From Talinum fruticosum (lineage: Eukaryota; Streptophyta; Magnoliopsida; Caryophyllales; Talinaceae): DNA of 64,000 bases. Location: the NCBI GenBank assembly GCA_021018815.1, contig JAITYX010000005.1, positions 9,147,501 through 9,211,500 of the forward strand, read 5' to 3'. Below the pieces are notes generated by a model that worked only from the letters and a program-made list of their open reading frames with translations, made no database searches and was not told the origin of the DNA. Below are positions 22,821 to 33,308 of the stretch, one piece after another. A program made the position numbers and the translations under genes. The first letter of the stretch is position 1; every line of letters starts with the position of its first letter.

Positions 22821-23149
22821 CGAAGGTATTTTTCTAGGTTACTCCTTTCACAAGCAAAGCTTATCGCATTTTCAATAAGCGAACTAACAAAGTGGAAGAA
22901 AGCATCCACGTAGTGTTTGATGAGCTTGAACAGGAGAAGCCAAGTGAGTCGTCATACTTAGAACCGAGGCTCAGTAGAGATGATGACGAGCCGAGCCTAC
23001 AAAGACTCGGACTCAACCTCGCTAAGAATGAAGTCACTCGTAACGAGGAAACTCAGAATGAGACAACTCAAGAGCTCGCTCGTAACGAACAAGTTAATGA
23101 AGAGGGTCACTCGTAACAGGCTTCGAAGATCAAGCGGCTCAGCCCACAA

Positions 23150-24175
23150 ATCTCGTGAATCGGAGAACTGGTAAAGCATTCAAATTTACTTCCAGTCATC
23201 CCCAAGAAAACATAATTTTGGATATCAACAAGTGGGGTAAGAACTTGTTCCTCTCTACATAATCTATGTGCATTCACTACATTCATTTCATTAAACGAAC
23301 CCAAAAATGCACTAGAGGCCCTTAATGAACCTAAATGGGTAGAGGCCATGCAAGAGGAATTCAATCAATTCGAGAGAAACTAAGTCTCGACTCGACCAAC
23401 CGACCTTCCGACCACCCAGCTATAGGAACCAAATGGGTTTTCAAGAACAAACTGGATGAGGGTGGAGTGGTAGTCGAAACAAGGCTAGACTTGTGGCTTA
23501 AGGTTACAATCAAGAAGAAGGAATTGATTGTGGGGAAACCTTTGCACCTGTAGGCGAATTGAAGCTATCGAATATCGTTGGCATTTGCATCCAGCATGCA
23601 TATTAAATTATATCAAATGGATGTTAAGTGTGCATTTCTCAATGGTTTTATTGAAGAAGAAGTCTATGTCGAATAGCCTCCTGGTTTTGAAAACTCAGAA
23701 TTTCCAAATCATGTTTTCAAACTTCAAAAGGCTCTCTATGGTCTTAAACAAGCACCTCGAGCCTCGGTATGAAAGACTCGAGTAGCTTCTTGTTTCTAAA
23801 TGATTTTAAAAGAGGTCGGATCGACAAGACTCTCTTCATAAAAACTAAGGGGAAAGATTTCCTTATTGTTCAAATCTATGTTGATGATATTATCTTCGGT
23901 GCCACTAATGAATTTCTGTGCCGAGAATTTTCTCGGGTTGATGAGTCAAGAGTTCCAAATGAGTATGATGGGAGAACTTAACTTCTTCCTTGGGTTACAA
24001 ATCAAACAAGATAAAGATGGAATCTATGTCCATCAATCAAAGTACACCAAGCAACTATCGAAGAAATACAAACTCCAAGATGCAAAACATGCATCTACTC
24101 CCATGAGCAAAGCAAGTATAAAGCTTGACTCGACGAGAAAGGTAAAGCAATAGATCGAAACTTTATCGAGGTATC
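23150..24175 (+). pseudogene. Copia-B reverse transcriptase
   Basis: Fragments in three frames: GTKWVFKNKLDEGG (about 23420), MDVKCAFLNGFIEEEV (about 23620), [12 protein letters not shown] (about 23730) and QIYVDDIIFGATNE (about 23870-23910). The YVDD catalytic box is intact. The last open segment (23866-24153) continues through MMGELNFFLGLQIKQDKDGI to the RNase H connection. Frame breaks fall repeatedly at CTCG-like sites, for instance near 23760. Confidence 0.85.
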
Positions 24176-24820
24176 ATTGGATCTTTGTTTTATCTTACTT
24201 CCAAGCAGGCCGGATATAATGTTTAGTGTTTGCCTATGCGCAAGATTTCAAGCTAACCCAAAAGAATCACATCTCACTGCGGTGAAAACAATATTCGGAT
24301 ATCTTGCAGGCACTCGTAATTTAGGTCTATGGTATTCCGGAGACTCGAACCGACTCTTACCGGATACTCGTACGCAGACTACGCAGGATACAAAGTTGAT
24401 CGAAAGAGCACATCCGGAGCTTGCCAATTTTGGGTCAATCCCTAATATCTTGGCACTCAAAGAAGCGTAACTCAGTAGCTCTATCAACCGCCGTAGCTGA
24501 ATATATTGCAGTCTGGAGCTTGTTGTGCTCGGATTCTATGGATTAAGCAACACTTGAAGGATCTTGGACTATTCCTCAACTCAATTCCAATCAAGTGTGA
24601 CAACCAAAGCGCAATCAGGATCACCAAGAATCCCGTCCAAGCACTCGAAAACAAAGCATATCGAGGTCGATATCAGTTCTTACGTGATCACTCGTAAAAA
24701 GGTGATATTAAACTTGAGTTCATTCCTACTAATCTTGAATTAGCTGATATTTTTACTAAGCCTCTTGGTGAAGATAAGTTTTGCTTTATTCGGAATGAGC
24801 TTGGTATGTTAAATGCTTAA
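24176..24820 (+). pseudogene. Copia-B RNase H and pol C-terminus
   Basis: SRPDIMFSVCLCARFQANPK (about 24205-24265), then GYLAGTRNLGLWYSGDSN, then the ILWIKQHLKDLG and CDNQSAIRITKN pieces (24530-24625) with the catalytic Asp of the CDN motif, then DIFTKPLGED (about 24750). The pol stop TAA is at 24818-24820, equivalent to 40010-40012 in Copia-C. At least three frame changes. Confidence 0.8.
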
Positions 24821-25097
24821 TTATGTGCTATTCTTATTCATTGCATAATTTCGTGTTATGTGTTTTCCCTTTAATAACCATTAGCTCAGCTTGATTCAAG
24901 TGATACTGGGATAATAGTTATTTTGTGTTTCGAGTCACTCATAAACCTATCTCGAGTCAAACTCGATGTAGAGAAACTTGGACTTCAAATTTTCTCAAGC
25001 TATCTCTAGATCGCTGGAGAGCTTCGGATTATATTTTCAAAATCTTTCTCTCTCTTTCTCTCGAGCGCCGTGATCAGTCGATAGCCGTGGATCTCTA

Positions 25098-25223
25098 ACC
25101 GCTGAAATCTTAACCGTTGAAGAGAACCGTCACACTGGCCTTTGATGACTCGATGGACAAGCCGAGTCGAACGGAGTTATATTTAATAGATAGTTGACGG
25201 GCGCGCTTATTTTCTATAAATAG
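25098..25223 (+). promoter_or_regulatory. Internal promoter-like region of Copia-B
   Basis: tataaatag at 25215-25223 lies 232 bp before the extra ORF start (25455). taaccgctg and taaccgttg motifs lie at about 25097 and 25110. A CT-rich leader follows. Activity inferred from conservation in four copies. Confidence 0.55.
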
Positions 25224-25454
25224 CATCTATTCATCTTCGTCTCGGTACTCTACATTCCATCTCTCTCAAACGAAACTTTTCGCGGAAGATTTCTACGTGA
25301 ACAAGTGATCTTCGAAGTTCTTCAAGCATCGTAAAGGCCATCTCTCGTAAGTTTCAACTCGCTCTCATCTTTTTCTACATCTTTTCGGTTCTTCTTTTCT
25401 ACCTCTCCTTCTCTTCTCTACTCAAAAGTTTCATCTTTCCTTCCATCGTTCAAA

Positions 25455-27062
25455 ATGCCTAAAAGAGGAAACCATCCCGACTTCCGGATCTCTTCTTCCT
25501 CCAAAAAGCCTCGCACCAAAACGCCGTAAAGCTCAACCCCTCCAAACCCATTGTCACCCAAGCACCTTGTGCTGGACGACAAGTTCTTTCCTACAACCAA
25601 ATTTTCTAGGTTAGCTCACATTCAAACCACCGGAGCATATAACTTCATGTGCTTCAGCGAGTTCATCTATCCCGAACTCGTTTCGTGTTCTACACTCACC
25701 TTACCTACTCAAAAATGTTCTAACCTCCAGGGTTCGAACATCACCGTTCGCATCAACACCTCTCTCCTCCACCGCTTGTTCAAGGTCTCTCTCTCTTCTT
25801 GAACAGCAACCCAATTCCATTCACCGAAGTCGCCGACGACTTCTTTGACAAGTTCGCCAAAGAGTTTCCCGAGTCCCGAAAAACTTTTCGTGACTCGCTT
25901 GAAGTCGAAGCTCGCCTTTTGTGCTTTCTGCCGATGAGAACTTTTTCTCACAAGCATTCCAAAGAAGGAGAACCCCAACTCCAAGCACCTCAAAGCTCTC
26001 TTTGACATTCTTGAGGGCTACGAAGTAGACCTCTTCCCTCCATCATTGAAGCAAATGGCCGCCGTGCCAGCTCAACTTCAATCAAAGAAGACCACCTCAC
26101 TTCCTTTTGGTGCTCTTCTCACCCTCGTCTTCAAACAATTCCAAGTTCCTCTCCCTCGCACCCAAACGCCGTATCCGAGGCCGCCGTTGTTGTCGGCAAA
26201 AGGAACTGCAGGGGTACGGATACCAGAAACTAACGCCGGTGTCCGGGTTCATAACTCGAACCGAGGCCTCCTCTCCGCCTCGGACTCGTAAATTAACCCC
26301 TCTCTCTTCCCTCTCCACCTGGTGGTGCTTCCACCTCCGGTGCCTCCAAATCTCTCTCTGCTCTCTTGTCCCCGTTTTTATGGACAAGATCAGCTCCGTG
26401 TCCTCTCGCTTTCCAGGACACACTTCGGTCTTTCAAGCATATCCTCCAACATCTCGACCATCAACCAAAAGACCGGTCAATCCCAAATCCGAGAGCAGCA
26501 GTCTCTAGTTCTTTAGATGAGGGCACCGGTAAAGGAGCAAAAGGAGCTGGTCGAGCTCCTCGGAGAGAGAAGGTCCAAGGCGGCTTAGGACCATGGTGAC
26601 TTAGACGCGTCTAAAGCATCTTCGAGCCCAGCTCGACCTCCTCGGACAACGGGGTCAAGAAGAAAAAGCTACAGATGCGTAGAAGCAGACGCCGAGGAGC
26701 TCGCGGCCGAGGCAGCTCCATCCGGGCCAGGATTGGAACACAAAGAAGAAGCAAGTGGGAACTACCGAGGGTCGATCGCTCCACAAGCTCATGTGGGAGT
26801 ACTCGACTCAAACAGCGAGCCAGGTGGGTCGAAGACCTCGCTACTCCAGAGATCCTGGGGAACAACCTCTCGATCCACTCACTCCGGTCGCCCACTCGGA
26901 GCCGAGCCCCGACGATCATACTCGGTTCTCCCTCCGCCGCGCTCAAGCACATCCTCAAGATCATACCAGCGACGGCGCACCTCTACCGCCTCCGCTACTA
27001 CACCAACAACCCCCTCCCTCGTAGGCGCCATGCACCGTGGCACAATTCCAAAGTCTGCGTGA
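25455..27062 (+). pseudogene. Copia-B extra third ORF
   Basis: Starts ATGCCTAAAAGAGGAAACC (MPKRGNHPDF) and ends near 27062 (PKSA stop), so a functional version would be about 530 residues. Parts in order: a Lys/Ser-rich N-terminus; the plant transposon-protein-like domain (HIQTTGAYNFMCFSEFIYPE, then VRINTSLLHRLFKVS, then FTEVADDFFDKFAKEFPE; 25610-25880); a Ser/Pro-rich region (26270-26400); a helix-prone stretch with INQKT (about 26460); an acidic Ala/Glu-rich piece (about 26690); and a Pro/Ser/Arg tail (VLPPPRSSTSS, about 26925). Several single-base shifts break it. The long open frame 26675-27217 is a shifted reading of the same region, not a separate gene. Confidence 0.7.
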
Positions 27063-27448
27063 TTCTTCCTCTTTCGAGAGATTTTCTCTCCTTTGTTTTG
27101 TCCAGACATCTTCCTTGTATTTTTTTTCCGTTGTTTTTACTCGAAAGGCAAGGGGGAGAAATAGAGTTAGAAAACTTGTTGTCTAGTTTAGGGGAGCTTT
27201 CCTCTCAATCTATGTAATTTTGTTAAGTTCAATGAAGTAATGCTTTCTCTTCTATAACTTCCGTGTTCACAATCTTTCGAGTTAACATTATTGCATTATT
27301 TAGCATATTTTTGCTTTATGCTCCGATTGTTTTTGTTATGCTCGATACACTAAGTGTACTTTACTTAATTTCTTTTATGAGCAACTATTCAGAGTCGGAT
27401 CCTTTTCACTAACAAAGTTTCTATCTAAGCATGGAATGCCTTTCATCA
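27063..27448 (+). other. Copia-B 3' untranslated stretch before the polypurine tract
   Basis: T-rich, no ORF of note; aligns with 42321-42713 of Copia-C. Nothing further is seen in it. Confidence 0.6.
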
Positions 27449-27460
27449 AAAAGCGGAGAT
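27449..27460 (+). other. Copia-B polypurine tract
   Basis: aaaagcggagat directly before the LTR start at 27461. The G run is interrupted by a C (gcgg), whereas C and A have an unbroken gggg. Confidence 0.8.
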
Positions 27461-29039
27461 TGAAGACTCGGACACTCGTTCAACGCATTTCGAGTTACAT
27501 TACATGAATCAGGAATAACCATCTCGTATTTATAGAGTTTTGATTCCAAGGCATTCTCTCGTGTTTTAGAAACTTTTCTGAATGAAATGGTATCTTCTCT
27601 AAGTACTACAGACTTGCACTTCATGTGTTTATTGCGCTTCTTTAAGTGACTAAGAAAACCGATTCTTTGTTCCGAGTCCAAGCATCACTCGATTTATCGC
27701 AGATTGAGTGGACTCGTGTTTCACCTTCTCTCACTCGAATCGGCTTCGATTATAAGCTCTATTTCATTAGAGTCGGTACCTCTAGTCTGTTTCATACTTA
27801 GTCTATATCAAGTTATCTCACTCGATATTCTTTACTTTTCTTGATCTATCGCTTAGACTAAGTCGATGAAATTTTGAGGTATATAGTTATTAGACTTAGA
27901 AAATTCCACTTCTCTTCCGACTCGGATAATTAGTTGATTAATTATTATAGTTATTTTATTATTGGTGTCTAATCTTGGACCAAAGTATTTCATACTTTGA
28001 GAAACAAAATTGCTTTACTTTTGTAGGTTATTCAAACGAGGATACACTTTTAAAATCACAAAAGTAACCGGCTCCAAAACGTCAAATCACCAGCAGACAT
28101 GGCTTTTCACCTTCTCTACTCCATTCCGAGAAGATAGTGTTAGAGCTGTCTCGTTTCCAAATCTGGAAAACCGAGACACCAAGCTTAACGGTGGTTTTTA
28201 CCTTATCCCTCAAGACACCGCTAGTAGTTTTGGGACTTCCAAGAGAGTTAAACCATTGTCCAATGTTCACATTACAATGGATACTTTCTGAGTGACTTAG
28301 AAAGCTTCTATCAACGGTCACGAGAGGACTCTCGGTCAGCAGATGAAGATAACGGCTACTCGCCTCGTCATCTATAAATAGAAGCCACTTCACAAGACTT
28401 GAAGATTGCCGAACTTATTGTTAATATACGTACTTTTGTAAAGTCTTTGTATTCATTCTTAATCTTCTACTTACAACTCCTATTCTGTAATTCATTACCT
28501 TCCGAGTTGTAAGGTCTTGTACTCGATTACAAACTCTTTCTTACTTTCTTTGTAAGGTCCCTTGACTAAGCTGTCGGGGTGAACTCAGCTTAAGTTGTCG
28601 CTAGTCGTAAGGGTTATCTTAGCTAGGAAGTACTAGATCACATAAGGGAATTTCCGAGTCTAGGAAAACTTGTAAAGAGTTGTCTAAGGGAGCAACTCGA
28701 GTTCGGTCAGCTCACGGTATTTTGTGGACTCAAAATAATGGATTTGACTTCGTGTCCGGATTGACACGGTCCGTGGTTTTCTGCCCGAGGAGGGTTTCCA
28801 CGTAATCTCTAAGTGTTTACTTTCCGAGTTCATTCTAGACTCGGACTGTCTTAAAGCATTTGCTTTTCTTGCCTTTTTATCTATTCAGTCTTTCCGAGTC
28901 TCTACTTTTCGACTCTGTTTTGACTCAAAGCCGCATTCCGTATTTTACTTGGCAAAAGAGTTTGAATTTCCACAAGATTTCTTCCTTACCTTATTCACCC
29001 CCTGTAGGGTGACTCGGACTCTCCCCGAGCAAACCTTCA
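27461..29039 (+). repeat. Copia-B 3' LTR
   Basis: 1579 bp, the same length as the 5' LTR. Starts TGAAGACTCGGAC, TATAAATAG at 28373-28381, ends AAACCTTCA. The next base (29040) resumes Copia-X in the opposite orientation. Confidence 0.92.
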
Positions 29040-29480
29040 GGCTGAATTGGTTGATCTTCGAGGTCTAATCTGATTGAGCTTGCTCATCCGATTGACCTTC
29101 GACGATTCCGAGCTTGCTCTTGAGCCGATTCATTCTAAGTCATGGTATTCCGAGTTACCTTGTTTTGAGTTGCTTTTCCTTGATTCTCGTTTGAGCTCAT
29201 CTTCAGCAAGATCATCATCTCGACCGAGCTTCGGATCCGAGAATGTTGAGTCACTTAGTTTTCCCCGATCAATCTCATTAAAAACAACGTGGATGCTTTC
29301 TTCCACTTTGTTAGTTCTTTTATTGAAAATTCGATATGCTTTACTATGAGATGAATAACTAAGAAAGATACCTTCATCCGACCGAGCATAAGACTTGGTC
29401 AAGTGATCCTTACCATTATTGTGAACATAACATTTACATCCAAAGGGTTTGAAGTATGAAATGTTGGGTTTCTTCCCTTT
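29040..29480 (-). pseudogene. Copia-X integrase-RT linker (right side of the Copia-B insertion)
   Basis: The open segment 29130-29402 (minus) reads ARSDEGIFLSYSSHSKAYRI, then FNKRTNKVEESIHVVF, then an acidic linker. These are the same residues as in copies A, B and C between integrase and RT, continuous in sense with 19027. Confidence 0.85.
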
Positions 29481-30059
29481 ATAGAGCTTGTATGGAGTTC
29501 TCTTCAGGATGGGTCCGATGAGGCATCTGTTTAGAGTGTAATTGGTTGTGTTAATCGCCTCGACCTAGAAATAGTAAGGTAGATCATATTCAATCATCAT
29601 TGTCCTTCCTATTTCTTGAAGAGTTCAGTTCTTTCGCTCAACTACTCCATTCTATTAAGGAGTTCTTGGTACTGAGAAATTGTGGGAGATACCGTTCTTA
29701 TCACAAAACTCAGCAAATTTTGAGTAATCGAACTCCCTTCCATGGTCGGTTCGAATTCTTTTGATCCGAGTCCGAGACTCAACTTGAATTTTCCTGCAGA
29801 GCTTGCTAAACTCTTTGAAAGCTTCATTTTTAAGAAAACAAACCTAGGTAAATTGTGAGTAGTCATCAACAATCACAAGTACATATGATTTACCTCTCGA
29901 GACTCGTTGACGAGGATTTCACCACATAAGTCCATATGCAACATTACAAGCACTTTGGATGTGGAAACTGTTTTGATAGATTTAAAAGATGATCCGATCT
30001 GTTTTTCTTTTGTGCATGCTTCACATATTTTATCTTTCTTAAATGCACAGTTAGGCAAT
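29481..30059 (-). pseudogene. Copia-X integrase (left part)
   Basis: Minus-strand integrase core with the MDLCGEI first Asp (about 29930), the RTDHGREFDY second Asp (about 29745) and ERKN-TLQE with the Glu (about 29630). The DDE residues are present, but stops and shifts occur near 29575, 29650 and 29850. It is interrupted at 30059 by the Chromo-T insertion; the pre-integrase domain continues at 32812. Confidence 0.85.
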
Positions 30060-30733
30060 TGTAAGACCCGTAATTTTGGGGTTAGGTGGTCTTACGAGCT
30101 AGAGCTAATTATTTAGCCTTGGTTAAATGGAGTATGTCGAGAGACCAAGTTATACGCGGTTAGATACTCGTAAATTAATTTGAGCGAGTTATTATTAGTT
30201 CGCGTAACTCTTATTGGTGAAGCGTATTAATTCGGTTTTCGAGTGTTGCGGTACATTCTCGGGTGTGCCACTTAGCTTATTCTCGGACCTCATTGATTGC
30301 CGTTTGTTGGTTGCTGCGCGATTTGAATCGCGGATGTGCATTTCTTATGTTTATAAGTATTGTATTTGTAATTTAGTTCATGTAGTTTGTACCATATGTA
30401 TAGTAAACCCTTTTAGATTGTTGTAAGTTTTATCGCTTGATTGGTTGGACTCCGACGCGTGGCCGTTGAGTTGTATACTCCGAGCGGGTGGCTCGTCGAG
30501 TTACGTGATGCTTTTCTTGCAGGATTGTACGGCTTTAAGCCTATGGGTTAGTCCATATTACAAACAGAACTCTGCCGAAATTTTTTTAGGGAATCTCAAA
30601 TCCTTTCGGAAAACCATCCTTATTGTCCTTGAGTTGAGTTAGACAGTCAAACCAATGCCAGACAGAGCCTTGGGAGTTCCTTTGAGGAACTCCGGCGGTG
30701 TAATACTCCTAGGGTGGGTTTTGGGGTGTTACA
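30060..30733 (+). repeat. Chromo-T 5' LTR
   Basis: 674 bp, TGTAAGACCC to GTGTTACA. Against 32139-32811 I find no substitution and only three single-base indels (ctcgg/ctgg, gctgcg/gcttgcg, a 7-T/6-T run). The open frame at 30214-30426 is LTR sequence and recurs in the other LTR. Confidence 0.92.
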
Positions 30734-30738
30734 TTTTA

Positions 30739-30750
30739 TGGTATCGGAGC
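30739..30750 (+). other. Chromo-T primer-binding site
   Basis: tggtatcggagc, one base from the TGGTATCAGAGC complementary to initiator Met tRNA, six bases after the LTR end. Confidence 0.8.
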
Positions 30751-32120
30751 ATAGATTTTGGTGACCTTAAGCTTGCATTGCATATAGACGTCTAGCATCC
30801 TTGTTATGTGACTATGTGCTTTGTTTGTGGCCGACATATGTGTGCCCTTAAGTTCAACCTTTGCCTTATAAGTGACTACCTCATTGACTTAGTTAAACTA
30901 GTTGATTGTAAACCGTTCATCGGGGTGATGTGAGAGTGACTTCTATGTGCTCTGTGTAATTGGGGGTGGCTGAGACCTTACTTCGGTCCATTACTTGTTG
31001 ATTTTGGTGAATCCAATTTGAGAAACTTGTGAAGATAGGCCTAGAACAAACCAAGCTTGAGGCTAGAAGGGACTAAGTGAATCACGTTGAAGGTTATACT
31101 TTCCACCAATTGAGTTCGTTTGACTTAAGTGTTCCACCAAGAGGAGTTGATCGATGAATGTTGGAATCATGCCCTCCACCAATTTGAGTTTACATGTGGT
31201 GATTCTTTGTGAGTGATTTGAATGTCATAAATCGTTTGGAAGTAGTTTCCTTGGGTTCTTTATAAACCTTGGGCATTGATCATGTAAGTGGGTTTCTCGT
31301 TTATAAAGGGAGTTAAAGGTCGTTCTATCACTCCTATGCTTCATTTGGAGTTCATTGTGTTGTTAGTGGTCATTGGAGTGATTATAAGTTACTTGAGAGC
31401 GAGATACTTTAAGGTTTGCATAAGGATTGTAGGTTTGATCGTAACTCCCTAGAGGTGAAAGAATAACATGAGGGCTCTCTGCTACCTATTGTAGCTACCA
31501 TGAGTAGTTCAAGGATCGTATTGTGCTAGATATGATCGCACATAGTGGGGTTGCCTCTAACTTCTACCTTGGTCTCAATTCCAGCATTTTGATTGTACTT
31601 CCGAGCTCTGTCTACCGCCTTTTGTAATGTTACTTGCACACACATAGTGTTTCGACTAGTGAAGTGCCATAGATAATTCGTTGGACTAGCCCGTCCAACT
31701 AGATGAGTCATAGTGGTTGTTTAAGTTTGTGGAGGATAATGAGCCGGAGGGTGGTAGGAGATGTTTGAACTAGATACGTACCAAGCCGAGGTGTTGATTG
31801 CATTAAGCGTTCGGTGGAGACATTAGTATCGAATTTGAAAACAAGTGGTGAGATCGTTCCATGCCAACTATTTGCTCTTTTCTAGTACGATTTGCTCCTT
31901 GGCGCCTTGTAATTGAGTGAGCGGACGTACTCGAAATGATGGTAGAAAGGAGGCTGGAACTCTTTAACCCATAAAGACTCCCAGGGATTTCGATAACCGT
32001 GGTTGTCCGATTGAGTTTCCCTTCGTATTGAGTGTTTGAGTGTGCTCTAGGTGTGTATGCCGACATCTTGGTCATTTCAGGGATACTACCTAATTGCTTC
32101 GAATTTCGAGGACGAAATTC
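30751..32120. other. Chromo-T internal region, no recognisable gene
   Basis: About 1.4 kb without a retroviral domain on either strand. Short open frames (31526-31711 and 31803-32075, both minus) have no recognisable motif. It could be captured or rearranged sequence; a similarity search would be needed to place it. Confidence 0.6.
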
Positions 32121-32138
32121 TTTTAAGGAGGGAAGAAA
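32121..32138 (+). other. Chromo-T polypurine tract
   Basis: ttttaaggagggaagaaa directly upstream of the 3' LTR (32139). Confidence 0.8.
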
Positions 32139-32811
32139 TGTAAGACCCGTAATTTTGGGGTTAGGTGGTCTTACGAGCTAGAGCTAATTATTTAGCCTTG
32201 GTTAAATGGAGTATGTCGAGAGACCAAGTTATACGCGGTTAGATACTCGTAAATTAATTTGAGCGAGTTATTATTAGTTCGCGTAACTCTTATTGGTGAA
32301 GCGTATTAATTCGGTTTTCGAGTGTTGCGGTACATTCTCGGGTGTGCCACTTAGCTTATTCTGGACCTCATTGATTGCCGTTTGTTGGTTGCTTGCGCGA
32401 TTTGAATCGCGGATGTGCATTTCTTATGTTTATAAGTATTGTATTTGTAATTTAGTTCATGTAGTTTGTACCATATGTATAGTAAACCCTTTTAGATTGT
32501 TGTAAGTTTTATCGCTTGATTGGTTGGACTCCGACGCGTGGCCGTTGAGTTGTATACTCCGAGCGGGTGGCTCGTCGAGTTACGTGATGCTTTTCTTGCA
32601 GGATTGTACGGCTTTAAGCCTATGGGTTAGTCCATATTACAAACAGAACTCTGCCGAAATTTTTTAGGGAATCTCAAATCCTTTCGGAAAACCATCCTTA
32701 TTGTCCTTGAGTTGAGTTAGACAGTCAAACCAATGCCAGACAGAGCCTTGGGAGTTCCTTTGAGGAACTCCGGCGGTGTAATACTCCTAGGGTGGGTTTT
32801 GGGGTGTTACA
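32139..32811 (+). repeat. Chromo-T 3' LTR
   Basis: 673 bp, essentially identical to 30060-30733. Ends TTGGGGTGTTACA. Near-identity of the pair marks this as the youngest insertion in the window. Confidence 0.92.
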
Positions 32812-33308
32812 GACAATCCTCTAAGTAAACCATAAGATGCAAGATTTTTGATGGTGTGCATGCTAACATGACCTAGTCTATGATGCCATGTCCAAGATTC
32901 ATCATGTAGAGATGCTTTTAAACAAGACAAATTCGACTTGGGTCGAGAGAGGAATAGTGTAAGTATTACCTAATCTTTTACCCGAGAGCTTAGTCTCCTT
33001 GGTAGTTTCATAAGAAATGTAGCAATTTGTCCGAGTGAATCTTACCTCTTGACCTTTGTCACACAATTAAGAGATGCTTGAGTAGATTATACTTTAATCC
33101 TTTGACGAGGTAGACCGAGCTGACCGGATTGTCTCCTTTTTCAATCTTGCCTATCCCAACTATCTTGCCTTTACTCTCATCTCCAAAGGTGACTTTACCT
33201 CCCTTGTAATGTTCTAACTCGTAAAACGAGTCTTGAATCTCCCGACATGTGGCGTGAGCATCCACCGTCAAGGTACCAATGACCTCTTGTCCTATTCTAA
33301 GTTACCTA
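32812..33308 (-). pseudogene. Copia-X pre-integrase domain and protease
   Basis: The minus strand carries the protease start WYLDGGCSRHMSG (about 33245-33290), where the catalytic Asp-Ser-Gly has become Asp-Gly-Gly. The open stretch KVTFGDESKGKIVGIGKIEK follows (33059-33271), then LVKGLKYN, then the pre-integrase zinc region (about 32820-32960). The left edge is the Chromo-T insertion and the right edge the Copia-C LTR; the gag-side remainder continues at 44235. Confidence 0.8.

Larger units (their letters stand above)
19028..29039 (+). mobile_element. Copia-B: full-length SIRE/Maximus-like element lacking protease
   Basis: Plus-strand element with two LTRs of equal length (19028-20606 and 27461-29039, 1579 bp each), a primer site at 20607 and a polypurine tract at 27449. 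Internal order: gag, [deleted gag C-terminus and protease], pre-integrase, integrase, RT, RNase H, TATA box, extra ORF. It inserted antiparallel into Copia-X between integrase and RT; Copia-X coding sense is continuous across its ends. No clean target duplication is visible (taggtcg on the left, gctgaat on the right). It is non-autonomous because the protease is missing. Confidence 0.92.
30060..32811 (+). mobile_element. Chromo-T: short non-autonomous chromovirus-like LTR element
   Basis: LTRs at 30060-30733 and 32139-32811, primer site tggtatcggagc at 30739, and a purine run before the 3' LTR. The TGTAAGACCC...GGGGTGTTACA ends and the fcgaggacgaaattc-type sequence just before the 3' LTR are typical of plant chromoviruses of the Tekay/Del group. 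The internal region is only 1405 bp and I recognise no gag, protease, RT or integrase in it, so the element would depend on others for movement. The flanks read ggcaat (30054-30059) and gacaat (32812-32817), a near-perfect target duplication. The insertion cuts the Copia-X pre-integrase domain. Confidence 0.88.

Noticed and set aside
26675..27217. 180-residue open frame, the longest in the window
   Set aside because: It is a shifted, Arg/Ser-rich reading of the Copia-B extra ORF tail. The conserved frame shared with copies C and X (VLPPPRSSTSS) is a different one.
30214..32505. Two near-identical 70-residue ORFs (30214-30426, 32293-32505) as a duplicated gene
   Set aside because: Both are within the two LTRs of Chromo-T, so the duplication is the LTR pair.
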